A stretch of DNA of 64,000 bases from Bimuria novae-zelandiae CBS 107.79 (GCA_010015655.1 ML976689.1:428294-492293), one strand, 5' to 3'; shown: positions 35,117 through 47,077, counted from the stretch's first letter. The notes: generated by a model from the sequence alone, not told the origin. Numbers and translations: made by a program.

Positions 35117-35650
35117 GTAACTTATAAGTACTACGTAAAGAAGGATCTAGCATATAAAATATTATCCTTAAAAGTTTAGTATAGAAATTATTATAAGAAT
35201 AATATTACGAAATATAAGCTAGTAAAGCCTATAATTCTAAATTTTTCGCGCATCAACTCTAAGGTTAATAATCTAGAGTAATTAGAAGAGGCTGCTACTA
35301 TAAAAGAGAAAGCTACTATAGCAATGCTATAGGCTACGCATGTAAAAAGGAATTATTTATTAAAGCAATAGCAGTTACTTGAAAATTATTAAAATAAACT
35401 ATTAGTAGATTTGATATAGTTTATTAAGGAGATTAAATAATTAGAGGATCGTAAAGATCTTAGTTAAGATATTACTTAATTAAAAAGTAAAATAATAGCT
35501 AGTGCTTTTTCTTTAAATTAGTCAGTTTATCCTCCTCCTTTTAATCCTAATACGCCGGATCCCGCGATTACTAAAAGTGCTACTTTAAGTTCCTAGGTAT
35601 ATTTTAATAGTATTTCTAAATTTTCTATTAATAATTTTATAGATGTTCTT
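35117..35650 (+). pseudogene. Antisense Zn(II)2Cys6-like gene remnant
   Basis: On the strand opposite to gag-pol, about 110 bp inside the 3' LTR. It reads VTYKYYVKKDLAYKILSLKV, then stop, then YRNYYKNNITKY. If the six TAT or TAC codons at 35123, 35132, 35153, 35180, 35189 and 35213 were TGT or TGC before RIP, the spacing is CX2CX6CX8CX2CX7C, again a Zn2Cys6 fit. A charged, helix-prone region follows in the same frame: LEEAATIKEKATIAML, HVKRNYLLKQ and IKEIKxLEDRKDL, with stops at expected CAG sites. A proline-rich segment then leads to about 35650. Confidence 0.65.
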
Positions 35651-35699
35651 CTAGTTTCTAAGTGTTTTTACTACATAAGTAACTTTTTTATTTAATAAG

Positions 35700-38600
35700 A
35701 TACGTGCGTGGCTAATCCGTGTACTATAGTATTTATTAAATTTTAAATTTATTTTCCTCCTTAGGTTAGTAATAAAAGGTTATTTTAACTAGTATTTTAG
35801 GTATACGGGTTCTAATTAGTTGATATAGAATACTAAGTGTATCTTTACATCTAGTAATAATGCTAGTTAGTAATTAATTAGTAATACTTATTTACAAATA
35901 AAAAATTGTTTAATCTTTATATAATCTAGTTTCTTGTGCTGCTTCTTCTAGATTTAGAAATTCTTTATAAGCCAATATGCTTTATCCCTCTTCTATAGCT
36001 AAAGTGTTATTTTTTTATATAAGAAATGCTTTACTATTAAGCTTTTTTAAAATTCTCTTAAAGTTATTCGTGTGTCTTTTTTATAGTTTCTGCTATGTTA
36101 ATCGCTTTTTCTATCCTAATTACTATAGAAAATATTTTATTAAAGAAATATAGGTATCTTCTGTAATTTGCATAGAATGGTATGTATCTAGTTATTACTA
36201 ATACTTTATTATTATATGCTAGTTGTGCTATAGGTAATAGGGAAATCCAGTTATTCTTCTAGGCGTTGCAGTAGATACATAGGTACGTTTTAATTATCTA
36301 ATTCGTACGTTCTATTTGTCTGTCCGTTTGTAGATAATATGCTATAGATAACTTTATTTTTATTTTAATTAGTGCTATAAGTGTTATCTAGTAGTTTAAG
36401 TAAAGAGCTTGTCTCTATCGCTAATAATTATCTTTAGAATACTATAGTATCGTATAAGTTAATCTAGAATAAGGAATGCTAGTTTTTTAGCCATAGTTAT
36501 TTTCTAATAAGGTAGTAATTCTACGTATTCAGTAAATTAATAAACAAGTACTAATATAGCATCGTATCTTATTCCGTTTAAATATGTCTTTTAACTTAGG
36601 TAGTTTAGTTATAAAGTCTATAGCGATGTCATCCTATAGTGCTATAGGTATCTAGATTACTTATATTTCTCTATACTTAAGGTGTATAGTGTTATGAGGC
36701 TCTCACACCTTGTTCCGATCCGGGTTAGGGCGGTAAGGTATCGTGGTGCTTCACGGATTATTCAGTGGTACAAGTTGATGCGACACTTAGCGCGAGGCTG
36801 GACAATCTAATCTTATAACGAAGTAAGATAACTATTAGTCTGTATAGGAGAACGTACTCGCACAGAAGATATGTGAGTTGACTACAAGGAGGGAAACAAC
36901 ATAGGAGAATCGTCACACTATATATCAGTCTGTTTCCTCCCTTGTCCCTGGGTGCTCTGTCGTTCCCCACAGAGCGCAGTCGCTCTGTGGGCCCTTACAG
37001 AGCGTCGGTGTGTCGGCGCTCTGTCCGCCAAGACAGGGCGTCATCACGTGATACGCCCGTTCGGTATGTCGGCGCTCTGTCCGCCAAGACAGAGCGTCGT
37101 CACGTGATACATTGGTCCGGCGTGTTGCCCCACGGCCCTCGTGCCGTGCGACCTGCGTCCCTTCCTGGACACCTCGTCCACCATAGAGATTCATTCCTGC
37201 GCTATCCTTCGGGATCGTAACATATAGCGTGCTTATTTCGTTAGTAGCTTATATATTTTAGATATATTTTATAATTACTTCCTTTATTCCTCTAAATAAG
37301 TAATTCTTTTAAATAAGTTTTATTGTTTTTCTAACTCCTAGGTATCTATATATAGGATTACTATAGTATTATCGTATAATTTTAGTTTATAATTCCTTAG
37401 ATACTTTTCGTGTGGCAACGAGGAGTTAGTTAAGCTGTACTATAGGTTCTAATAATCCTCTATTATTTTATTGTAAAATAGCAGAGTATATCTTAATCTT
37501 GTCTCTTACTAAGTCTTTGCGCCTATTCAGGGCTTCTGCTTGTCTGTTTTCTTCGCCTAGCGTGTGTATAATCCTAAATTTATACTATCCTACAATATCT
37601 GCCTATCTTGCCTAACGTGGTGTTAGTTCTTTTATAGTTATGATCTTTAAAAGGTTCTTATAATATATAAGGATTAGAAGTTCTAAATAGCTATATATAT
37701 AAGTTCTTTAATACTTAAGTACTTTTATATGCGCGTAGAGTTCTTTATCGTGTATATTATATTATAATTCCACGTTATTTAATTTACGTAAGTAGTAGGT
37801 CATTAGGTACTAATACTTATTGTAGAATTATTTATATTTATACTTATAGCGCGGTCGCTAACGTTAGTTTTAAATTATAAAGATTTATTATCTCTAAAGT
37901 GTACTAGCAAGGGTGGCAATATATATATAGTTTTTAAAAGTTAGGATAATATTTTACACTTCACTATTTATACAAAAGGTATATCCTTTTGTAAGGTTAG
38001 TGAAAGATATTATAATTTTAGCATAATTCTTAATAAACTACCTATTAAATCTATATAATCCTAAGCACTTTAAAATATCTTTTACTTTTTTTAGTCGTAG
38101 CTAGTTCTTTATATATTTAATCTTATTTAGGCTTATTAATATTCCTTCTATGCTAACGATGTGTCCTAGAAATTCTAGTTTCCGTATATAGAATTTGCAT
38201 TTCTTTAGCTTAATCCGTAGGTGTGCCTAATCCAGTGCCTTTAGTACTGTCTGTACATGCGGTACGTGATCTGATTAGTTTTCGGAAAAGACAAGAATGT
38301 TGTCTATGTAGACGATAAAAAACATGTCTAGATAGTTATGCAAGACATTATTAATAAGTATTTAAAATGTTACTAGTCCGTTAGTAAGGTTAAAAGGTAT
38401 AATTATATATTAAAATAGTTTATAGCGTATTTTAAACACTCTTTTTATTCGTCACCTTCCTTAATACGTATAAAGTAATATCTATCTTGTAAATTTATTA
38501 TTATAAACATATTTGCTCTTAAGAGTTAGTCTTAAAGCTCTAAGATATTAGGTAGTAAATAGTGGTTTTTAATTATTATATTATTAAGCTTCTAATAATT

Positions 38601-41100
38601 TACGTCGGGTCGTAGTTATCTATCCTTCTTTAGTATAAACATAAATAGGCTAGCTACTAGTAATTTTAAAGATCTAATATAATTTTTTAGTAAAATTTAT
38701 TTTAATAAATTCCTTTTCTTACTAGAGTGCTTTTCTAGTTTTACTATATAGTAGTCTAAAGGATAGCGTCTTTTCTTCCTCTAGGTTAATTACATAATCC
38801 TAGAATTAATGTTTTAAAAGGTTAGCTTTTCCTTCTTGTTCGGTGAACATATAACTCTATGCTTAATAGCATTCTAGAATTTTATAAAATATACTATCTA
38901 TCTCCTTCCGTTTTATAACCTATTAGTTCCTGCTAGCGTCTGCTAAGGTAATTTTGTATTTATTAACTTCTAGTCGTAATAGTAAGGTATTTATAGCTTT
39001 CTTATCCGCTATTATACTTTATTAATGCATAGGTCTAGCTTATAATATATATTTATAATACTTAAAGGAAGGTTTTCTTTTACCTTAATTAATAATAGGG
39101 TTATGCTTCCTTAACTAGGATATTTTAGTACTATATTATAACTAGCTTCTTTAAGGATATTAAGGGTAATCGTTTTCTAGTATTTATAGATTATAAGTAT
39201 TATTTTAATTTTGTATTCTACTTATAGCGTACCTGATAGGAGGTATCTATTGACGATAATAATAAGGTATAGTATAGTCTTCTTACGTTTATAAAGTCCT
39301 ACTCTATTAAGTACGCTTTATAACATATAGCTTTTTTATGCTCCTAAGTTTCGTATAGCCTTTATTTATATTCTTTTAAGCTATACCACTAGCTTAATTT
39401 AAACTTAATTTTTTATAGTATTTAATTCTCTAAAGGCGTTTTCCTGTCTAAGCCTAGGTCTAAAAAAGATATTTTTTTAAATAGTATATTTACTAGTTTA
39501 AGGTACCTTTTCTTCTTTTTATCCTGTAACTGGTATTAAGCCTTATTGTAGAATACTTTACTATTCGTGGCTAATTTAATATTTAGTGTTATTAATCCCT
39601 TGCTTAGTTTATTAAATTTATATTCCTACTTCTAATCTGCGTATTGTGTATAATTAGGGTGTAGATACATTTGCTCGATCTATAATGTACATTATCTATT
39701 TACTAATAGTAATAAGGCTTAGTTTTTAGCGTTATTTAGCTATATAAAGTATCTTACTTCTTATTTATTCCAATGGCAGACATCGTAATGCGAGATTAAG
39801 TAATTAAACTATTCTTAATAGCAATACTATTATTATAGAGGAAAGTATTCTTATTACTTTACTTAGTAGTCAATTGGATATTAGTCCTTCCTATAGAGTT
39901 TCTATCTTAGGTTCTCGTGCAGTGGGTTGCGATAGTCCAGGTTATACTATAGTTTATATATTAGATTCTTAATAGAATAGTTTTTCTTATTAACTCTTTA
40001 GTAGCGTGTATTAGCCTATTCACGATCTTCTTTGCTAATGATATTAGTTCGTTTAGGGTAATGCGTGGTTGGCGAATATTCTATAGTAGTGTATCTAAAG
40101 TCTACTTCACCTAGTTAATATAGTTCTAAGAAGTTAAAGACGTTAATAGTTTCCTTTATCTAATTAATTCTATTTAGGAGTGGCGTAAAAGATTATTAAA
40201 TTAACTTAATCTCTTTTACGTTTAATTCTTTATCTATATCATTATATAGTTGTAAGTTAGGCGAGTCTAATCGCTCTAGATTACTATCTACTATCGTAAT
40301 AGAGGGTATTACTTACTATTCTTTATTGTTTAGTTCGTTACCGATAATTAGCATGTTTAACTATCTAATAACTTTACTTTTAGATCTACATTCCCTGGCA
40401 ATATAGCATAATTTATTATATATAAAGTAGGTACGTGTCTCAGTCCTCAGTATTTAAGCTCTATTTAAAAGTTATACATAGTTATTATTAAGCTTTTAAA
40501 AGCCTAGGACCTTTCTTAATCTCTTTTTAAAATTATTAAATTAGATCCTTTATATTAGCTAATAACGATAAGAGTTACGTTATTATTATTATTAAGGCAC
40601 TTTTAGAGGTATCCTATAGACCACAGGTGCTAGTTTTCTAAAACTAGTATTTCTTAGGTTCCTGTAAAACTCTTCTTATAGTGCAAACTATTCTCTATTA
40701 ATTCTAATTAATTCCTTACATAGTTTATTAAGGGTTTTAATATTTATACTATAGCGTAAGAGTTTCTCTTACACCTTATGCTTAAGTCCTTACTTATATA
40801 TAGTTTTAAGGAATTTTTCTTTCTACGTAAGCTATATAGCATAATTACGGAATTTAGCTATATATTTATCGACAGATTATTATTATTTAATTTTTGAGAT
40901 AGATTATTTAGCTAGAGCGATTTTATTAGTAATTCTAAATAGTTATTTAAGGCACTTCTTAAAGTTAAAATAGACCTTAATAATATTAACTACGTTAGCA
41001 TGGCTATTTATATAGTTTTTATTCTAGTTCTTATAGTCTATGTCGCTCTATTTAACTAGGTAGAGTTAGATCTATTTTTTAGCTATTCCTTGCATATATA
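35700..41100 (-). pseudogene. Decayed gag-pol of the third retrotransposon
   Basis: No long open frame remains. Gag knuckle remnants lie at about 40380-40440, reverse transcriptase at 38283-38345 and integrase at 36300-36345, giving gag-RT-IN order on the minus strand. The 36690-37222 solo LTR interrupts the segment upstream of the integrase piece at 36300. Confidence 0.75.
36690..37222 (-). repeat. Young, unmutated solo LTR
   Basis: 533 bp of GC-rich sequence from TGTTATGAGG to GATCGTAACA, with a perfect five-base duplication TATAG (36685-36689 and 37223-37227). It is the unmutated counterpart of the LTRs at 22883 and 29416. It contains a perfect 10-bp-arm hairpin at 36967-36990, two about 43-bp direct repeats with a 56-bp period (37011-37053 and 37067-37109), each with TCACGTGA. 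A solo LTR arises by recombination between the two LTRs of a full element. Confidence 0.9.
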
Positions 41101-41324
41101 TTACTACGAAAATAACGTTCTATTTGTCTATAAGTTCATTATTTTAGTTACAGAAGTACAGATCTAGTTATAGTAGCTATATATTAAGAAGCTTACAATT
41201 ACTATTATATAAATTAGGTTTATACGCTTATTTTTACTATCTTTTATTAATAGGACGCTGGTGTTATTAAAAGCTATAAAAGAGTTAGGGATCCTAATAG
41301 TACTCATATTAAGGGTCTTTAAGA

Positions 41325-41768
41325 TGTTAAGTCCCTATAGGATAGCTAGCCCTAAAGAGACTAAGGCTAGTTCTCGGGTAAAAGTACTAGTAAAGTAAAA
41401 AAGGGGTTATTAATAGCTTACACGTATTAATAGGACGTTAGTATTAAAAGTAGTACGTGATTATAAATAAATTAACTAAAGCTAAAGTATAATCTAAATA
41501 ATAAATTAATAACTTAGGTTAAATATAAGTATAGAAGAGCTATAATTAGCGTTCCTATACACATAACTAATCCTATAATATCCTATGGTCCCATACTATC
41601 CCAAACGTGGTATATGTGGGATCCTATGGTACAATCACGTGATCCTAATGTCCCATGATCTTGGCGTGTGGGACATCGTGGGACATTACATAATCCTTAG
41701 TGGGGCAATAGCACCACCTTTCGTTATAAAGTGTCTAATGTCGTTCCGTTGAACTTGGGATCCTAACA
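41325..41768 (-). repeat. Right (5') LTR of the third retrotransposon
   Basis: 444 bp, beginning TGTTAAGTCCC and ending GGGATCCTAACA, followed by GTCAG. The homology with the left copy stops at 41743; the last 25 bases are unique to this copy. Contains TCACGTGA at 41635-41642. Confidence 0.82.
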
Positions 41769-41773
41769 GTCAG

Positions 41774-42650
41774 GTACTATTTAAGCCTAGTCACATGTAG
41801 GCCTAAGTGGGGCTAGCTAAGGATCTAGCCCCTTAGTCTCTACTGGCCTATATTTGTATATATACTATTTACCTAGGATCTACTCTATCTTATAAAGTAT
41901 TATCCTATACCTTTTGCTAGGTTGGCGTAGTGGTAAATAGTACGTTATAAAAGCACTTTACTAAGTATATAGTAAAGCATAGGATATGCGCACGCTAGCT
42001 CCTTATTTTTAAGAATTATAAAAACTATTGCTTGCTTAAATTTTAAGAGCTTTATAGGAAAAATAATATTATTACTCTTTATATACTAGCGTATTAATTA
42101 TACCTTTTAAAATTACTTAATATTAGCTCCTTCTTACTATTAAAGCACGTATATAGCTAGTAGGTTAAGGGCCTAATATGCGACTATATTAATTATATTA
42201 TAAAACTAAAGTTTTTACTAGTCTTATATATAGTCTACAAGTAATTAATTATAAAGGAGAATATCTATATTAGGTTTTAAGACGGTAGCCTAGTTCTATA
42301 TAATTTAAAAGTAGTAATATTCAAGCTTAATATAAGGCTATATATACTAACACTATCAACGTTAAAAGTTACTTTATAAAACACTGAGATACTAAGTAAC
42401 GCGCGTAAGATGAAGCCTTAATTAATATTAATTTATAATAAGATTTAAAAGTATAATAGCTTATTACTTACTTTAATTATTATAGTTCGTACTTAGTTAA
42501 GAAAAGGGCGTTAAGGTAATAGTATATAGCGCTATACTTATACGTAAGCATATTTTTAAACTTAAAAAAGCTAATAACGCTACTATAATACGTAAACAGT
42601 AAAAAAAAAAAAGTAGATATAGTAGAAAAACACCTTAATAAAGGTAAAGA
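41774..42650 (+). mobile_element. RIP-degraded pogo transposase relic
   Basis: The plus strand reads, with stops, the C-terminal part of a pogo transposase: ACLNFKSFIGKIILLLFIY near 42030-42085 and ENIYIRF.DGSLVLYNLKVV near 42257-42318, ending KLNIRLYILTLS. It resembles the relic at 33469-34584 but in the opposite orientation. Terminal repeats were not found. Confidence 0.65.
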
Positions 42651-43510
42651 TAAAGAATATTTTTACTTGTAACGATGTTAAGTAGTAGATAAATAGAAAA
42701 ATATAATAAGGAAGGACGGGATTAAGAAATAAATAGTAAGCTTTAACACGCTATAGCTACTATAAAAGGACTAGCTATAACTTATAAATATATAAAATTA
42801 ATACTATAAATACTATTTAATTTATAATACTAATTTTATTCGATCATCTTATTGTGCTATTAAGATAGGTCCTTGTAAAGGCATAAGATATTAGTAGGGT
42901 GGGCCGCACGCTTGCCGGGTACGTTAATATAACTTTTATATCGGCGCTGGTTACTTAAAGAATCTGTTTAGAGGTTTCTACTCAGAGGCATATGGGAGTG
43001 CGTGAATAAGAATATAGCCAAGAATGCTTTAAGTGCTAATAGGTCTAGTATAAAAGGACAATAAAAAGGTCCTAAACTATATATAATAATAGAAAAACTA
43101 TATATAAAAGAACTTAGAAAATATTATCTTAAAGAGATAAATATTAAGGAGTAAAGGAGTTATCTAATAAACTAAAAGGCAGGTCCAATAAAGATACTCT
43201 AAATAAAAGGGATATAAAAAAAGGTCTGATAAAAGTCTAATATAGAGGGGTATCGGAAAAATAATACCAAAGACTAAAGGAGATCTAAATTAGAATAGTG
43301 TTGGGGAAACAGGTTAAATCGCGTGACTTTGTAAGTTGGTAACTGAAAGGCTGCGTCACAACTTTTTAATATATTTTATAGATCCGCCCTTCGCGCTATA
43401 CTTTAACACTAGAAACTTATTAGATTAGTAAGCACTACTTCACAACTGCGTACGCGCACATGCGATTACTGTACAGGCTAGACAATAATTTCGTTCTAGT
43501 ATTATAACAC
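42651..43510. other. AT-rich unassigned sequence up to the gap
   Basis: Mostly TA-rich DNA with one GC-normal patch around 42895-43010. No open frame or transposon protein was recognised. Confidence 0.5.
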
Positions 43511-43520
43511 NNNNNNNNNN
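43511..43520. other. Assembly gap (10 N)
   Basis: Ten unknown bases. Such a short run usually stands for a gap of unknown size, so the distance between the island and the gene-rich part is uncertain. Confidence 0.98.
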
Positions 43521-44292
43521 CCCCCTCCCCTCCCCATGCGCGGTACTGCAGTGAATCCACAATACTGAGAATGCTCTGTGATTGGTTTCCTGGCGCAACA
43601 AGAGCCCTATCGATGCCGTGGACGGTGCAGGTGGTGAACCACGGCTTCACACACTGGTTGTTTCTTCCCTGAGTTTAGTCACAGCCTCTCCAGAATTGTG
43701 CACGCAATGAAGGGCGCCGGAAGAGCTAGATTTCAGGGAATTCTCGAAGTTGACAATCGTAGGGTTTGCTGAAACAGTTCTCGTGCTAATTCAGCACCAT
43801 ACTCGGAGGATGGCGTCGAATGATCCCACGCGCTTAGCAAAAGGCCGTTCAACAACCACAACTACCCCCAGCTGCCTAGCCGCGAGCCCCGCTACGGGCT
43901 CAACAACTCTATCAAATCATTAGCAATCTAATTGAGACCGTGCCTGAGAAACCATGGTGGAAAATTCACTTGTGCTTCCCGTCCTCGATCTTTACTCCTT
44001 GTCATTCTGGACATATTTGTTGCCAATGATAGTTTCACGATCCTCAGAGTTACGAATACTCAGCAGCATCACTGGCTCTATCACAGCTATTCTCAATCAT
44101 TAATGTCCTTTAGACAGCACATTGGTTACCGGTCTCGCAACAAATTTCCCATAGTTCTGCACCTCCAAAGTTTTTCCTGCATTTCTCATTGGCATTAGCT
44201 AGTGTGGACTTCCATCATATTCTTAAAAACGACCAAAAACATTCTGTACTACGAACTGCATCGAGTCTTACCAAATCATCTACATTGGAAAG
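43521..44292. other. Upstream region of the BTB-like gene
   Basis: GC-normal DNA after the gap. Short open frames occur, including an 88-codon one at 43932-44198 on the plus strand, but none shows a domain or splice signals. Probably promoter and 5' UTR. Confidence 0.45.
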
Positions 44293-45369
44293 ATGCTTTC
44301 ACGCCTTCTCGGCACTGGCCCATCGCGTCCGCGCCTGGGTTCGCGGACCGACTCGTTCGGAATGTATGCTTCTGACACCTACATTGAAGGTCCTACTAAA
44401 TCTATAAACAGCACCAATTCCAGGAAACTATACAAGAAGACCTCAGTTTACATTGGTGAAGGTACCGCTACACAAATCGTCGAAATTCCCATCAGTGCGA
44501 TGAAAGCATGTCCGTGTCTTCAAGAGACGCTCGAAGATGGATCTCGAATTCCCTACGTCGACCTCAAGATATTTCAAGTAGTCATCGATTACCTAAATAC
44601 CAACACCATTCTGAAGGCTCGCGGCGCTGATATCACCATCTTCGACCCGCTCTTCGACGGCGAAGACGCTTTGTTGGATTTCGCGAAAGCCTGGGTGCTA
44701 GGTCATGAATTAGAACTACCGGAGTTTCAGAACAGGCTCGTTGATGCGTACAATAACTGGTACGCCAAATCACTGGTCGCGCGCACTCCCATCAGCCCTT
44801 CTGCTGCAGCGTTTTCATGGTTGCGCGATCACATTGCAAACCACACGCCAGCTGGGAAGTTCCTCGTAGAATTTTCGGCTGGTATGTGCCGTTTCGATGT
44901 TGGCAGCAACGTTGATGAAAAATTGAATAAGGACATCGCGGGCTATATCCAAAACCGTTGGACACACGTTCTTGCAAAACAGGGTAATAAAGCGGATCGC
45001 ATCTTGAATAACGGGCGGGAGTTCAGGATTTGGACAAGCGATAAGCACGTGCAAGCAAGGACGCTCAAGATAGTACCTCCCCTGTGTACACCGCCGATGG
45101 GCCCGGTCTCACCTGCTACACTGGCGGAATCCTGGCAATCGACGAAAGGACGCCCAGGATCCAGCGCATCGCTGCGCTCCGTTGGTTCGGTGCGAACGGT
45201 GAGGTTGTGCAGAACAAAAAATTCCTCCTTTCTCTCATTTCCGCCGCCTGAGGAGCTTGATGGTGAGTCTGAGCTGAGGGAGGAGAGCAGTGACAATGAT
45301 AGCGGGGAGAGCATTGACTTTCTGCGCTCTCCTGACAACCTCCGGAAGGAACCACCACCGTTGAAGTGA
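44293..45369 (+). CDS. BTB/POZ-like domain protein, 358 aa
   Basis: Intronless open frame from MLSRLLGTGPSRPRLG to KEPPPLK. Residues about 50-135 look like the fungal BTB-type fold: a strand with YIGEGTATQIVEIP, then SAMKACPCLQETLEDG, a hydrophobic IFQVVIDYLNTNTI, and later FAKAWVLGHELELPEFQNRL, which resembles the helix pairs after a BTB core. The C-terminus (about 270-358) is serine-rich, acidic and probably disordered (EELDGESELREESSDNDSGE). Fungal proteins of this type usually act in protein-protein contacts and have no assigned role. Domain assignment is from pattern only. Confidence 0.72.
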   Translation: MLSRLLGTGPSRPRLGSRTDSFGMYASDTYIEGPTKSINSTNSRKLYKKTSVYIGEGTATQIVEIPISAMKACPCLQETLEDGSRIPYVDLKIFQVVIDYLNTNTILKARGADITIFDPLFDGEDALLDFAKAWVLGHELELPEFQNRLVDAYNNWYAKSLVARTPISPSAAAFSWLRDHIANHTPAGKFLVEFSAGMCRFDVGSNVDEKLNKDIAGYIQNRWTHVLAKQGNKADRILNNGREFRIWTSDKHVQARTLKIVPPLCTPPMGPVSPATLAESWQSTKGRPGSSASLRSVGSVRTVRLCRTKNSSFLSFPPPEELDGESELREESSDNDSGESIDFLRSPDNLRKEPPPLK

Positions 45370-45674
45370 GACAATCATGCATCAATAATCAATCTGTTCT
45401 TCACTCCCCTGTGCCCATCGCTTACTATTGGATGGCCTCACTCGGGCAATGCAGTTGTCAAATTTCTCATGCATATTACCTTTACTTACCTTGCTGAAAG
45501 TTTCTTTCTCTTACTCGAACAACTCGCCACTCCACCAGCCGATTTATTCTTTTTATTCGTTCCTCCCTGCCTGCCCCACGTCCCCACGTCCCATTGACAG
45601 ATTAACCTTCTAACAGTATTTCCGTACCCGTACGTTGGCATTCTTTAGGTAACATATGCTAGCTTGCCATCATA
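45370..45674. other. Intergenic region
   Basis: About 300 bp between two genes on the same strand, with pyrimidine-rich stretches (45480-45610) typical of a fungal promoter or 5' UTR. Confidence 0.5.
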
Positions 45675-46912
45675 ATGGGAGGAGCTCCTCTTGGACCGGT
45701 AGATCCTGCTGCTTTGAAGCACCAAAACCATTCGTGGAGTGTCAGCGAAATTCAAGAATGGGCGGAGCGCGAATTTCCCAAGGACTTCAAAGCGCTGTCA
45801 GATATCAAAGAGCTTCCTTTTAGGCCCTGGATGATGAATGGCGTCTCAGTGGCTAATGCCAATCTGCTCCGCATCGGCAAAAGTACCAACAAATTGATCT
45901 ACGCGTATATATCCAGAACACGCTCAAATCAGATCAGATTGCAAATCGAAAATCTGAATCTTGGAGGCAGCTGGACTGTCACCACGGTCAATGACATTAC
46001 TCATTACTTGTCTCTCAAACTGCAGCCACACCTTCGTCTCGTTCACCGGCCATTCCGCTACGTAATCAGTTCGGAAGAACCTCAGGTGACGATAAACAGG
46101 TTCCGTGCCCTGGTCCTATATATATTCGCGAAGGCTGGTCACATGGATTAAGTTGGTGGCTATCAGACTTACTTGCGCGACTTCAAAATGGCATGCTGTT
46201 GGATGGCCAACATCGGAATACGACCGACATTCACGCCCCCGCAGTCGACACCGCGTAAAACAGTGAATAATAACGCTCTCACTTCTGGTGCTTCAGCGAT
46301 CGCTGCCGTTGGCGACTGCCAAAATCCTTCCGATAAATCTCTAGCAACAAGTGATCCTCCCACACGCAAGTCGGAACCTGAGGCGGACGGAAGCCTCAAC
46401 CGAGGTATGTATATCTTGTTCAAGACGTAATACGTCAGTCATGTTCGATTGCTGACGTCTGCTTAGCTTCTTCCACTGCGGTCAAAGGAGACGATTTCTC
46501 AAACATTTATGCTACCTCTGTTGGCGACATTCTCTACGATGGATCCAATCTCAAGCGACTATTTCATGCTTTAGGGAGTACATATGAAGAGATGGACGCA
46601 AGCAACAAACGCATGAAGAAAGCCATGGATGCAATCCGGTGTGAAACATCCGAGCTTAAGACTGCCAAGGACAGACTTGTCGACGAAAACGCCAGGCTGC
46701 AACGACCGTTGGAATCAGAGAAAAAGCAGATTGATAAGCTGCAGCAAGATCATCGTACTGTCTCTGAATCCCTGGTCCCAGCCGAGACAAAGGCGAAAGA
46801 GGCAGACTTGAGGGCCGTCTCCAAGTTCGCGCATGACCGAAGGCAATATGAAGATCGGGTTGAGGTGTGGAAGAACAAGACCAAGAAGGCACGAGCTGAG
46901 CGTGACGAATAG
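45675..46912 (+). CDS. Hypothetical coiled-coil protein, three exons, 364 aa
   Basis: Exons 45675-46085, 46167-46404 and 46467-46912. The second intron (46405-46466) has GTATGT, GCTGAC and TTAG and is clear. The first (46086-46166, GTGACG to ATCAG) is inferred because it removes an in-frame TAA and keeps phase. Residues 1-137 form a globular part (MGGAPLGPVDPAAL to SEEPQ). A polar, proline- and serine-containing linker follows. The third exon ends in a long heptad-rich helix (KKAMDAIRCETSELKTAKD to KKARAERDE). After TAG at 46910 the same frame stays open for 54 codons with more coiled coil, to TAG at 47075. I recognise no family. Confidence 0.65.
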
Positions 46913-47077
46913 AAACTATCGTCTCGAGCTGACAGGGAGAAATTGGCAACCGCGATGGCAGACTTCTGTAAAGAAAAGTCTGAGCTAGTCACCCAAGTTG
47001 ACAAAGGGAAAGTCAGAGCCGATGCGGCGGAGGTGAAATTGGCAGCCATCGAAGCACTCTTCGGAAGAAAGTCCTAG

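Larger units (their letters stand above)
34590..41768 (-). mobile_element. Third Ty3/gypsy retrotransposon, RIP-degraded
   Basis: LTRs at 34590-35005 and 41325-41768, flanked by ATCAG and GTCAG, one RIP-type difference apart. The minus strand reads gag with a decayed knuckle (YIARECRSKSK) at about 40440-40380, reverse transcriptase LHNYLDMFFIVYIDNILVFSE at about 38345-38283, and an integrase piece YLQTDRQIERTN near 36345-36300. The 5' leader next to the right LTR resembles that of the 10314 element (GACCCTTAATATGAGTAC against ACACCCTTAACATGAATAC), so the two are sister families. A solo LTR of another family is inserted at 36690-37222. Confidence 0.85.

Noticed and set aside
33469..42650. One pogo element split by the third retrotransposon
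   Set aside because: The relics on the two sides are in opposite orientation and both correspond to the C-terminal part, so they are two separate elements.
46086..46166. Reading the TAA at 46149 as the true end of the 45675 gene
   Set aside because: A GT-AG intron of 81 bp removes it in phase and joins to an exon that is followed by a very clear second intron in the same reading frame.
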